A stretch of 64,000 nt of DNA from positions 186,001-250,000 of the forward strand of contig CAVTZA010000007.1 in NCBI GenBank assembly GCA_963739085.1. Reading direction: 5' to 3'. This document shows positions 50,125 through 58,632 of the stretch, one piece after another (position 1 is the first letter of the stretch; each line of letters opens with the position of its first letter). This DNA is from DATFQE01 sp963739085 (lineage in GTDB: Bacteria; Actinomycetota; Thermoleophilia; Gaiellales; Gaiellaceae). The position numbers and the translations under genes are program-made. The notes below the pieces were generated by a model, which saw only the letters and a list, made by a program, of their open reading frames with translations, made no database searches and was not told the DNA's origin.

Positions 50125-51307
50125 CTACCCGCTGACCACGAACGTGCTCCCACCCAGACGACCGCCGTAGCGGCTTGCGGACAGACGACCGTACCCCGGC
50201 CAGACGTACCATCGGTACGTGCCCGGCCGCAGCCGGAAGCGACGGCCGTTCATGACCCACGTTCGCTTGAGCTGGAACGTCGTTGCGGTGGGCCACGCGG
50301 CGAGCACCCTGCGGCTCCCGCGGAAAACTTGGACGTGGTAGTAGGAGGCGCGCTTGACCGCGCTCCAGGCAAGCAACGGTGGCCCCTTCACATGTTCGGC
50401 CGGCGCGGGTAGGAGGAGGGCGCCCGTGCCGACGTGACTAACCTCGTGCGCCCGCACGGTTTCCGGCCTCGTCGGTTACGCGCGACCATGTACGTGTACT
50501 TGCGACCAGCGACGAGGCCCGTGTCGCGGAGACTCGTGCCCGTGCCCCTGTACAGGACGGTCCAGGAGGCCCCGCTCTTTCCGGGCGCACGGGTGACCTC
50601 GATGAGCTTCGTATCGAACGACGCCTGTCCAGTTGACGTCGGCGCCGTGGTTGCGCGGACGCGTCCCTAGCGCAGACACAGTGGGCGGTGTCGAGTCGTA
50701 CTTCAACGCGAACCCTGCACTACCCACGTTGCCTGCGTTGTCGCGACACGTACCGCTCACCACGGCCCCAGGACTGTCGGGGCCGCCATACCCGACGGAG
50801 GAGCACGACGCGACGCCGGACGTGGCGTCGGTACCGGAGAACCCGACGGTGACCGGCTTGTTGTACCAGCCGTTCGAATCGGCAGCTCGACCGGCTGTGC
50901 TGCTTACGGTTGGCGGCAGTCTTGTCGAGCTTGATCGTCTTCGTGACCTGAACCGAGCCGCCGTCGCTCGAGGCCGAGCACGTGCGGCTGATGCCCGCAG
51001 TATCGACCGAGAACGTCACCGCGTCGCAGCCGCTGGTCGTCGTAGTACGGGCGACTCCGGGTCATTGACCGACCAATTCAGGGTGACGTTGCTCGTGTAC
51101 CAGCCGCTGTTGCCCGAGCGTGCCGAAGATCACGGGCGTCATCACCGGCGGCGTGGGATCCCCTGGCACGCCGCCGGCGCCCGGAACGAGGACGAGCATG
51201 GCTACGCCGGCCGCGATCGCCAGCAATCCGGCCGAACGACGGGCATGCGGAAGCCGAAGCCATCGCCGCAGTTGCGATCTGCACCGTACCTGCACGGGCT
51301 CCCCCAT
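50125..51307 (-). CDS. Shorter paralogue of the tandem-repeat surface protein, about six frameshifts as sequenced
   Basis: Read across frames from ATG 51307 the order is: signal peptide (LLAIAAGVAMLVLVPGAGG), VPGDPTPPVMTPVIFGTLG, TFSVDTAGISRTCSASSDGG, one Ig-like repeat (ADSNGWYNKPVT ... VVSGTCRDNAGNVG), a fibronectin-III-like domain and the same C-terminal domain as its neighbour (PPLLAWSAVKRASYYHVQVF ... TYRWYVWPGYGRL). Continuity needs single-base corrections near 51112, 51045 (a missing base), 50917, 50624, 50487 and 50455. The stop at 50125 is 8 nt before the GTG of the giant gene, so the two form an operon. It could be a decaying paralogue, but the pattern also fits poor sequence quality. 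Confidence 0.7.
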
Positions 51308-51425
51308 CCCGAGCTTCCCTCGTACAGCCGAAGCTAGTCCCTCCTGACAGACCTGTCAACAAGAAGCATTCCCCGAACGGCCCTGGCCAAGCCGTCGGTG
51401 GTAGCGCGTCTCCGGGAGCGCAGTA

Positions 51426-53597
51426 CTACGACGCGGCCGGAACGAGCCAAAGCGCGCCGAGCGGCGGCAGCGTCACCTCGGCGGAGTACGGCTGGTCGTG
51501 CCAGGGCTGCTCCTCGGCCTCGATCCCGCCGAGGTTCCCGACGTCCGAGCCGCCGTAGTGCGTCGAGTCGGTGTTCAGCGCCTCGACCCAGCGGCCCGGT
51601 CTGGGCATGCCGAGCCGGTAGCGGTCGCGCGGGACCGGCGAGAGGTTCAGGACCCCGACGACGACGTCGCTGCCGTCCCGCGACCAGCGGGCGAACGCCA
51701 GCACGTTGGCGCCCGCGTCGTTGGCCTCCAGCCACTGGAAGCCGCTCGGCTCGAAGTCGACTTCCCAGAGCGCCGCGTGCTCCTTGTAGACGCGGTTCAG
51801 GTCGCGCACGAGCGACTGGACGCCTGCGTGGTCGGCCTGCTCGAGCAGGTGCCAGTCGACCGAGCGCTCCTCCGACCACTCCGCCTCCTGGCCGAGCTCA
51901 CCGCCCATGAACAGGAGCTTCTTGCCGGGATGCGCCCACATGTAGGCGTAGAGCGCGCGCAGGTTGGCGAACTTCTGCCAGCGGTCGCCGGGCATCTTCG
52001 CGAGCAGCGAGCCCTTGCCGTGGACGACCTCGTCGTGCGACAGCGGCAGCACGAAGTTCTCCGAGAACGCGTACATGAGCGCGAACGTCAGCTGGTGGTG
52101 GTGGAAGCGGCGGTAGATCGGGTCGCGCTGGAAGTAGTCCAGCGTGTCGTGCATCCAGCCCATGTTCCACTTGAAGCCGAAGCCGAGCCCGCCGAGGTAC
52201 GTCGGCCGCGAGACCGCCGGCCACGCCGTCGACTCCTCGGCGACCGACAGCGTTCCCGGCTCCCGCCCGTGGACGAGCTCGTTGAGCTCCTTGAGGAACG
52301 AGACCGCGTCGAGATCCTCGTTGCCGCCGTACTGGTTCGGCACCCACTGGCCCTCCTCGCGCGAGTAGTCGAGGTAGAGCATCGACGCCACGGCGTCCAC
52401 GCGCAGCCCGTCGGCGTGGTACTCGCGCAGCCAGAAGAGCGCGTTGGCGAGCAGGAAGTTGCGCACCTCGTTGCGCCCGTAGTTGAAGACGAGCGTGCCC
52501 CAGTCGGGGTGGAAGCCGCGCCGCGGGTCCTCGTGCTCGTAGAGGGCGGTGCCGTCGAAGCGGGCGAGGGCCCACGCGTCGCGCGGGAAGTGCGCCGGCA
52601 CCCAGTCGAGGATCACGCCGATTCCTCGCCGGTGGAGCCGGTCGACGAACGCTCGGAACTCGTCCGGCGAGCCGAAGCGCGAGGTCGGTGCGAAGTAGCC
52701 GGTGACCTGGTAGCCCCACGAGCCGCTGAACGGGTGCTCCATCACGGGCAGCAGCTCGACGTGGGTGAAGCCCATGTCGGTCGTGTAGTCGGCCAGCTCG
52801 TCGGCGAGCTCGAGATAGCTCAACGGCGAGTTGTCGTCGACGCGGCGCCGCCAGGAGCCCAGGTGCACCTCGTAGATCGAGACGGGACGTGCGAGGTGGT
52901 CCAGCTCCGGACGCTCCTCCATCCACTCCGTGTCCTCCCACTCGTAGGTCGAGCGGAAGACGATCGAGGCGTTCTTGGGCGGAACCTCGGTCGCGAACGC
53001 GACCGGGTCGGCCTTCAGCTCGACCTCACCCGCCTGCGTACGGAGCTCGAACTTGTAGTGGTCCCCGTCGGTGAGGCCCGGAACGAACAGCTCCCAGATC
53101 CCGGACGGGCCGAGTGACCGCATCGGGTGCAGGCGGCCGTCCCAGAGGTTGAAGTCGCCCACGACACTGACCGAGCGAGCCGACGGAGCCCACACGGCGA
53201 ACGTCGTCCCGACCACGCCGTCGACCTCGCGGACATGCGCGCCGAGCCGCTCGTAGAGGCGCTCATGGCGTCCCTCGGCGGCTAGGTGCAGGTCGAGCTC
53301 GCCGAGGGTCGGCGGGAACGCGTACGGGTCGTCGACGACGACCGTCGCGCCCTCTGCGTAGTCGACCTCGAGCCGGTAGCGAAGGGGCAGCTCCGCGCCG
53401 TCGAGCGTCCCCTCGAAGAGCCCCGCGGGATGCGAGCGCTCGAGCTCCACGGGCTCGGCGCCCTCCACGCGGACACGCACGCTCTCCGCCTCCGGGCGGA
53501 ACGCGCGCACGACGACGCTGCCGTTCTGCGAGTGCGCGCCGAGCAGGCTGTGCGGGTCCGACAGCCGGCCCTCGACGAGCTCGTCGACCGCGCTCAC
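51426..53597 (-). CDS. glgB: 1,4-alpha-glucan branching enzyme
   Basis: 723-residue GH13 enzyme that introduces alpha-1,6 branches into glucan. It has the long N-terminus with an extra N1 module (residues 1-~105), a CBM48 module (~125-220, TTFAVWAPSARSVSVVGDFN), the catalytic barrel with nucleophile Asp401 (GLRVDAVASMLY), acid/base Glu454 (SVAEES) and LSHDEVVHGKG, and a C-terminal beta domain. These positions parallel E. coli GlgB (405/458). Start is GTG, overlapping the maltokinase stop (GTGA). It is the last step in the glgE-treS-mak-glgB operon, branching the linear chains made by GlgE. Confidence 0.97.
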   Translation of the reverse strand: MSAVDELVEGRLSDPHSLLGAHSQNGSVVVRAFRPEAESVRVRVEGAEPVELERSHPAGLFEGTLDGAELPLRYRLEVDYAEGATVVVDDPYAFPPTLGELDLHLAAEGRHERLYERLGAHVREVDGVVGTTFAVWAPSARSVSVVGDFNLWDGRLHPMRSLGPSGIWELFVPGLTDGDHYKFELRTQAGEVELKADPVAFATEVPPKNASIVFRSTYEWEDTEWMEERPELDHLARPVSIYEVHLGSWRRRVDDNSPLSYLELADELADYTTDMGFTHVELLPVMEHPFSGSWGYQVTGYFAPTSRFGSPDEFRAFVDRLHRRGIGVILDWVPAHFPRDAWALARFDGTALYEHEDPRRGFHPDWGTLVFNYGRNEVRNFLLANALFWLREYHADGLRVDAVASMLYLDYSREEGQWVPNQYGGNEDLDAVSFLKELNELVHGREPGTLSVAEESTAWPAVSRPTYLGGLGFGFKWNMGWMHDTLDYFQRDPIYRRFHHHQLTFALMYAFSENFVLPLSHDEVVHGKGSLLAKMPGDRWQKFANLRALYAYMWAHPGKKLLFMGGELGQEAEWSEERSVDWHLLEQADHAGVQSLVRDLNRVYKEHAALWEVDFEPSGFQWLEANDAGANVLAFARWSRDGSDVVVGVLNLSPVPRDRYRLGMPRPGRWVEALNTDSTHYGGSDVGNLGGIEAEEQPWHDQPYSAEVTLPPLGALWLVPAAS

Positions 53598-54991
53598 GAG
53601 TCCGGGTTCTCCAGCAGCCGCATGATGCCCGCGACCGGGATCGGCACCCAGTCGGGCCTGTTGTCGAGCTCGTAACGGAGCTCGTAGACCGCCTTCTCCA
53701 GTTCGAAGAGCGCCAGTAGGCGGTCGAATGCCTGGCCGGCCGGGACGATGCTCGAGTCGACCTCGCCGAGGTAGCCGGCGAGGAACTCGGCGCGGGCACG
53801 CTCCTCCCAGTCGTCGGGCGGCTTGACTCCACGCTCCAGCTCGGACGCCGAGGCCGCGTACGCGAACGACCGAAGCATCCCGGCGACGTCGCGCAGCGGC
53901 GAGCGCTTGCGGCGCCGTTCGGTGAGCCCGCGTGCGGGCTCACCTTCGAAGTCGATCACGACCCAGTCCTCGTCGGCCCAGAGCACCTGTCCCAGGTGGT
54001 AGTCCCCGTGGTGACGGATCACGCGCCCGGTCGCGCCGACGTGCGATCGCACCCGCAGCCGCTCTCGCACCTCCTCCCCGCGCCCGGCGATCGGCTCCAG
54101 CGCCGGATCGTCCGGAAGGTCGAGGAAGAGCTGCTCGATCTCCTCGTCCACGGTCGCGACGAGCAGCGCCAGGGCCTCCGAGCTCGGCTCCTCGGCGGCG
54201 AACGACGGGTCGCTCGAATCGGAGGCGAGAACCGTGTGCATCGCGCCGGTCACCTCGCCGAGCCGGCGCAGGCGGCCGAGGAAGAGCTCCAGGTCGCCCC
54301 CGAGCGAGTCGAGCGCGAGCTTCCACCCGTCGCCCTCGCTGGGCACGAAGTGCTGCAGCGTGGCGAGCGTCGCGTCCATGGGCTTGCCGAGGTACTGCGC
54401 CCAGCCCTCGAGCGCGGGGATGTTGGGGAAGCCGTGCTCGGTGAGGAACCGGAGCAGCTCGAGCTCGGGGTTCACGCCCGGCTCGAGGCGGCGGTAGAGC
54501 TTCAGCACGAGCCTCTTGTCGAAGACGAGCGAGGTGTTCGACTGCTCGACGCCCATAGGCCTGATGACCTGCGGCGCCTCGAGCTCACCCTCGACGCCCG
54601 ACACCGTGCGGAACTCCATCACCGCGCCCTCGGGCGCCTCGAGTGTCCGCTGCTCGCGGATCAACGCGGCGAACTCGGCCGTGAGCTCCGGGTCGGCCGT
54701 CGCGTCGTAGAGCACGTGGCCGTCGACCGTCGCGATCTTGCCCTCGGTCCAGCCGCTCCCGGCCGGCCGGACGCCGACGGGGACGTGATAGATCTCGTGC
54801 GTCCCCGGGTGGAAGCGAATCTCGACGAGGGCGACTGCAAGGGCCGGGTCGTCCTCGCGCGCCACGGTCGTCTCGAGCACGCCCGCGTGCGCGACCTCCC
54901 GCGACTTCGAGCCGAACCACCGCTGGCTCAGGACGAACTCCGCAAGCTCGTCCTCGCCGACGCGCTCGACGAGCTCGACGACGCGGCTCAT
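53594..54991 (-). CDS. mak: Maltokinase (Mak/Pep2)
   Basis: 465-residue ATP-dependent kinase that makes alpha-maltose-1-phosphate. It has the N-terminal cap domain of Mak proteins (VLSQRWFGSKSREVAH), then an APH-like kinase fold: SNTSLVFDKRLVLKLYRRLE with the ATP-binding Lys, catalytic Asp at residue ~330 in HHGDYHLGQVLW, and metal-binding Asp ~347 in VIDFEGEP, followed by RRRKRSPLRDVAGMLRSF. ATG 54991 overlaps the treS stop (ATGA). It is a separate gene here; in some actinobacteria it is fused to TreS. Confidence 0.95.
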   Translation of the reverse strand: MSRVVELVERVGEDELAEFVLSQRWFGSKSREVAHAGVLETTVAREDDPALAVALVEIRFHPGTHEIYHVPVGVRPAGSGWTEGKIATVDGHVLYDATADPELTAEFAALIREQRTLEAPEGAVMEFRTVSGVEGELEAPQVIRPMGVEQSNTSLVFDKRLVLKLYRRLEPGVNPELELLRFLTEHGFPNIPALEGWAQYLGKPMDATLATLQHFVPSEGDGWKLALDSLGGDLELFLGRLRRLGEVTGAMHTVLASDSSDPSFAAEEPSSEALALLVATVDEEIEQLFLDLPDDPALEPIAGRGEEVRERLRVRSHVGATGRVIRHHGDYHLGQVLWADEDWVVIDFEGEPARGLTERRRKRSPLRDVAGMLRSFAYAASASELERGVKPPDDWEERARAEFLAGYLGEVDSSIVPAGQAFDRLLALFELEKAVYELRYELDNRPDWVPIPVAGIMRLLENPDS

Positions 54992-56730
54992 TTCGACTCC
55001 GGTGGCCTCAGCAGGAACCAGAAGTACCCCCTCGGTGCAAGCGTGAGCAGGTAGGGCAGCTCCCCGATCGCCGGGAAGCGGGAGTGGCCGAACATCTCCT
55101 CGGGCACATAGCCGGCGAACTGTGACAGGTCGAGCTCGACCGCCTGCGCCGAGCGAGCCACGTTGTGCACGGCGAGGACGATGTCGTCCTCCCAGCGCCG
55201 GATGTGGGCGAAGATCTTCGTGTTCTCGGTGCGGATCACCTCGTAGGTGCCGAGGCCGAAGACGGGGTGTGCTTTGCGCAGCCCGATGAAGCGGTGTAGC
55301 CAGCGCAGCAGTGAGGTGGGCGTGCGCAGCTGGGCCTCGACGTTCGTCGCCTGGAAGCCCCAGACGGGGTCCATCAGCGGCGGCAGGTACAGCTGGGCGA
55401 AGTCGGCACGCGAGAAGCCGCCGTTGCGGTCGCCGGTCCATTGCATCGGCGTACGCACGCCGTCGCGGTCGCCGAGGTAGATGTTGTCGCCCATCCCGAT
55501 CTCGTCCCCGTAGTAGAGGACCGGCGAGCCCGGCAGCGAGAACAGGATCGCCGTCATCAGCTCGATCTCGTCGCGGCCGTTGTCCAGAAGCGGCGCAAGC
55601 CGGCGCCTGATACCGAGGTTGATGCGCATGCGCGGGTCCTTCGCGTACTCGGTGTACATGTAGTCCCGCTCGTCGTCGGTGACCATCTCGAGCGTCAGCT
55701 CGTCGTGGTTGCGCAGGAAGAGCCCCCACTGCGCCTGCTCGGGGATCGCCGGGGTCTGGTCGAGGATCTCGATGATCGGCAGCGCCTCCTCGCGACGAAG
55801 CGCCATGAACATCCGCGGCATGACCGGGAAGTGGAAGGCCATGTGGCACTCGTCGCCGTCGCCGAAGTACTCGACGACGTCCGCGGGCCACTGATTCGCC
55901 TCGGCGAGCAGGACGCGGTCGGGGTACTCGGCGTCGACGGTCGCGCGGACGCGCTTCAGGAACTCGTGCGTCTCGGCGAGGTTCTCGCCGTTCGTCCCGT
56001 CGCGCTCGAAGAGGTAGGGCACGGCGTCGAGCCGGAAGCCGTCGATCCCAAGGTCGAGCCAGAAGCGCAGGACGTTCAACATCGCCTCCTGCACCTCGGG
56101 GTTGTCGTAGTTGAGGTCCGGCTGGTGGCTGAAGAACCGGTGCCAGTAGTACTGCTCGGCCGCCGAGTCCCACGTCCAGTTCGAGCTCTCGGTGTCGAGG
56201 AAGATGATGCGGGCCTCGGTCCAGCGGTCGTCCGTGTCCGACCAGACGTACCACTCGCGCTTGGGTGAGTCCTTGCTCGAGCGGGCCTCCTGGAACCACG
56301 GGTGGTCGGCGGAGGTGTGGTTCATGACGAGGTCGGCGATCACACGCATCCCGCGCTGGTGCGCAGCCTCGACGAACGCCCGGAAGTCCTCGACGTTCCC
56401 ATAGTCGGGATGGATCGCCCCGAAGTCCGCGATGTCGTAACCGCCGTCGCGGAGCGGGCTCGTGTACATCGGCAGGAGCCAGATGCAGTCGATCCCGAGC
56501 CACTGCAGGTAGTCCAGCTTCTCGATCAGCCCGCGGAAGTCGCCCGACCCGTCGTCGTTGCCGTCGAAGAACCCGCGCAGGTGGATCTCGTAGAAGACCG
56601 CGGTCTTGAACCAGAGCGGGTTCGACTCGAACCAATGCCCGGGCTGCGCGCGGTCGGCCGCCTCCTCCGCCTTCGCGCGCTCGCGGTCCGTCTCCGCGGC
56701 CGCCGCCGGCACCTTGTCCTTCGTGCTCAC
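54988..56730 (-). CDS. treS: Trehalose synthase (maltose glucosylmutase)
   Basis: 580-residue GH13 enzyme interconverting trehalose and maltose. It has the conserved WFKTAVFYEIHLRGFFDGND opening, nucleophile Asp235 (GFRLDAVPYL), acid/base Glu277 (LLAEANQWP), transition-state Asp343 (RNHDELTLEM), and the TreS-type YGDEIGMGDNIYLGDRDGVR segment. Start is GTG 56730 behind GGAGGAG. It supplies maltose to Mak in the GlgE route. Two palindromes lie 14-92 nt upstream of its start, suggesting that treS-mak-glgB has its own regulated promoter in addition to read-through from glgE. Confidence 0.96.
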   Translation of the reverse strand: MSTKDKVPAAAAETDRERAKAEEAADRAQPGHWFESNPLWFKTAVFYEIHLRGFFDGNDDGSGDFRGLIEKLDYLQWLGIDCIWLLPMYTSPLRDGGYDIADFGAIHPDYGNVEDFRAFVEAAHQRGMRVIADLVMNHTSADHPWFQEARSSKDSPKREWYVWSDTDDRWTEARIIFLDTESSNWTWDSAAEQYYWHRFFSHQPDLNYDNPEVQEAMLNVLRFWLDLGIDGFRLDAVPYLFERDGTNGENLAETHEFLKRVRATVDAEYPDRVLLAEANQWPADVVEYFGDGDECHMAFHFPVMPRMFMALRREEALPIIEILDQTPAIPEQAQWGLFLRNHDELTLEMVTDDERDYMYTEYAKDPRMRINLGIRRRLAPLLDNGRDEIELMTAILFSLPGSPVLYYGDEIGMGDNIYLGDRDGVRTPMQWTGDRNGGFSRADFAQLYLPPLMDPVWGFQATNVEAQLRTPTSLLRWLHRFIGLRKAHPVFGLGTYEVIRTENTKIFAHIRRWEDDIVLAVHNVARSAQAVELDLSQFAGYVPEEMFGHSRFPAIGELPYLLTLAPRGYFWFLLRPPESK

Positions 56731-56743
56731 ATCTCCTCCGAGG

Positions 56744-56766
56744 TCAAGTAACAGACTGTTACTTGA
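56744..56766. promoter_or_regulatory. Operator-like palindrome 1 upstream of treS
   Basis: TCAAGTAACA-GAC-TGTTACTTGA: perfect 10-bp arms with a 3-nt spacer, 14 nt from the treS start codon, between the ribosome site and palindrome 2. Size, symmetry and the GTAACAnnnTGTTAC core resemble TetR-family operators. Repression by blocking initiation is the natural inference. Confidence 0.7.
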
Positions 56767-56799
56767 CGCGACAGACCGCCTACCAGGGCGCTTCCACCC

Positions 56800-56822
56800 G
56801 CAAGTAACAGACTGTCACTAGC
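56800..56822. promoter_or_regulatory. Operator-like palindrome 2 upstream of treS
   Basis: GCAAGTAACA-GAC-TGTCACTAGC: the left arm is nearly identical to palindrome 1 and the right arm has two changes, leaving 8 of 10 pairs. It overlaps the glgE stop codon. Its centre is 56 bp from the centre of palindrome 1, so two dimers could bind on a similar face and the promoter would lie between or over them. Confidence 0.6.
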
Positions 56823-58632
56823 CAAGGCGGATCACGTGCGATTGGCCCGGTTCGAGGCGAACGTAGTTGCGGCCGGTGCGCCAGCCGAAGTCTTCGTCAG
56901 TGAGCAGCTCCCGGGCCGTGAACGACGGCGCGAGGCCGAGCGACGCAGGCAGGACCGCAACGCCTTCGTGCGCCTCGTACGGGTCGAGGTTGACGACGAT
57001 GGCGAGCGCGTTGTCGCCGGTGACCTTCGCGTACGCGATCAGGTGCTCGCTCTCCGTCTCGAGGAAGGTGATGTCATCGACGCGCTGCAGGGCCGGATTC
57101 TCGCGGCGGATCGCATTCAAGCGCTTGATCAGCGGCGCGAGCGGCGCCGACTCGAGCGTCCGCTGCTTGACCTCGTACTTCTCCGAGTCGAGGTACTCCT
57201 CGCTCCCCTCGCGCACGGGCGTGTTCTCCAGCCATTCGTAGCCGGAGTAGACGCCGTAGCTCGGCGACAGCGTCGCCGCGAGCACGAGCCTCGCCTCGAA
57301 TGCCGGCCGGCCGCCCTGCTGGAGGTACTCGTGGAGGATGTCGGGCGTGTTGACGAAGAAGTTCGGCCGGTACCACGGTGACCAGTTCGCGACGTCGCGG
57401 ACGAAGTCGATCAGCTCCGTCTTCGTGTTCTTCCAGGTGAAGTACGTGTACGACTGACTGAAGCCGGCCTTCCCGAGCGTCTGCATCATCACCGGCCGCG
57501 TGAAGGCCTCGGCGAGAAAGACGACCTCGGGGTCCTGCGTGTGGATCTCGCCGATCAGCCACTCCCAGAACGGGACGGGCTTCGTGTGCGGGTTGTCGAC
57601 GCGGAAGACCCGCACGCCGTGCTCGACCCAGTAGGCGACGACGTCGCGGAGCGCGTTCCAGAGCCCCTGCCAGTCCTCGCTGTCGAAGTTGACGTTGTAG
57701 ATGTCCTGGTACTTCTTGGGCGGGTTCTCGGCGAACTTGAGCGTCCCGTCTGGCCGGCGGTTGAACCACTCCGGGTGCTCCTTCAGCCACGGGTGGTCGG
57801 GGGAACACTGGATCGCGAAGTCGAGGCAGATCTCGAGGTCGAGCTCGCGGGCGCGCGCGACCAGCCGGTCGAAGTCCTCGATCGTCCCGAGCTCGCTGTG
57901 GATCGCGTCGTGTCCGCCCTCCGCCGACCCGATCGCCCAGGGGCTGCCCGGGTCGCCAGGCCGTGCCTTGAGCATGTTGTTCTTGCCCTTGCGGTTGGTC
58001 TCGCCGATGGGATGGATCGGCGGCAGGTAGACGACGTCGAAGCCCAGCTCCGCCAGCTCCGGCAGCGCCTTCTCGACGCCGGCGAAGCCACCCCACGAGC
58101 GCGGGAAGAGCTCGTACCAGGAGCCGAAGCGGGCGCGCTCGCGATCGACGGCGAGCTCGAGCGGCTTTGCCAGCGAGGTCACTTCGGCCCGGTCCTCGGT
58201 CTCGTCGGCGAGCGCTTCCTTGACGCTCAGGTCGTCGACGCCGTAGAGCAGCGCGCCCTCCGCGAGCTCGCTCGTCAGATCGCTCTGGCCGCCCTCGACC
58301 TTGCGCCGGATCTCCCAGCGCCAGGAGGCGCGCGGATCCACCCAGGCCTCGATGGTGAACTCCCAGCGCCCGACCTGGTCGACCTCGAGGTGGCCCATCC
58401 AGCGGTCGCTGCCGAACTCGTGCATCGGCGCCTCCTGCCACTTGCGCGTGCCCTTCCGCCTGTAGCGGACGGCCGCGCCGAGCACCTCGTGGCCGTCGCG
58501 GAAGATCGTCGCCCAGATCGGAACGCGCTCGCCGACGACCGCCTTGGTCGGATAGCGGCCGCAGTCGGTCTGCGGCCAGACGTCCTGGATCTGAATGCGC
58601 GTAGGGGGTGTCTCGGCTTTGGCCTTTGGCAT
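56818..58632 (-). CDS. glgE: Alpha-1,4-glucan:maltose-1-phosphate maltosyltransferase
   Basis: 604-residue GH13_3 enzyme that extends alpha-1,4-glucan two glucoses at a time from maltose-1-phosphate. The N-terminal beta domain (GRYPTKAVVGERVPIWATIF) is followed by the GlgE-specific SWYELFPRSWGGFAGVEKAL, LPPIHPIGETNRKGKNN, nucleophile Asp346 (VRVFRVDNPHTKP), acid/base Glu375 (VFLAEAFTRP) and KNTKTELIDFV. Slightly shorter than the ~660-residue streptomycete proteins. ATG 58632 overlaps the divergent malQ ATG at 58631. First gene of the glucan operon. Confidence 0.97.
   Translation of the reverse strand: MPKAKAETPPTRIQIQDVWPQTDCGRYPTKAVVGERVPIWATIFRDGHEVLGAAVRYRRKGTRKWQEAPMHEFGSDRWMGHLEVDQVGRWEFTIEAWVDPRASWRWEIRRKVEGGQSDLTSELAEGALLYGVDDLSVKEALADETEDRAEVTSLAKPLELAVDRERARFGSWYELFPRSWGGFAGVEKALPELAELGFDVVYLPPIHPIGETNRKGKNNMLKARPGDPGSPWAIGSAEGGHDAIHSELGTIEDFDRLVARARELDLEICLDFAIQCSPDHPWLKEHPEWFNRRPDGTLKFAENPPKKYQDIYNVNFDSEDWQGLWNALRDVVAYWVEHGVRVFRVDNPHTKPVPFWEWLIGEIHTQDPEVVFLAEAFTRPVMMQTLGKAGFSQSYTYFTWKNTKTELIDFVRDVANWSPWYRPNFFVNTPDILHEYLQQGGRPAFEARLVLAATLSPSYGVYSGYEWLENTPVREGSEEYLDSEKYEVKQRTLESAPLAPLIKRLNAIRRENPALQRVDDITFLETESEHLIAYAKVTGDNALAIVVNLDPYEAHEGVAVLPASLGLAPSFTARELLTDEDFGWRTGRNYVRLEPGQSHVIRLG

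Noticed and set aside
49821..51010. Further GTATC motifs near 49370, 49870 and 51000 as regulatory sites
   Set aside because: These lie within homologous coding segments of the two repeat-protein genes and are explained by shared protein sequence.
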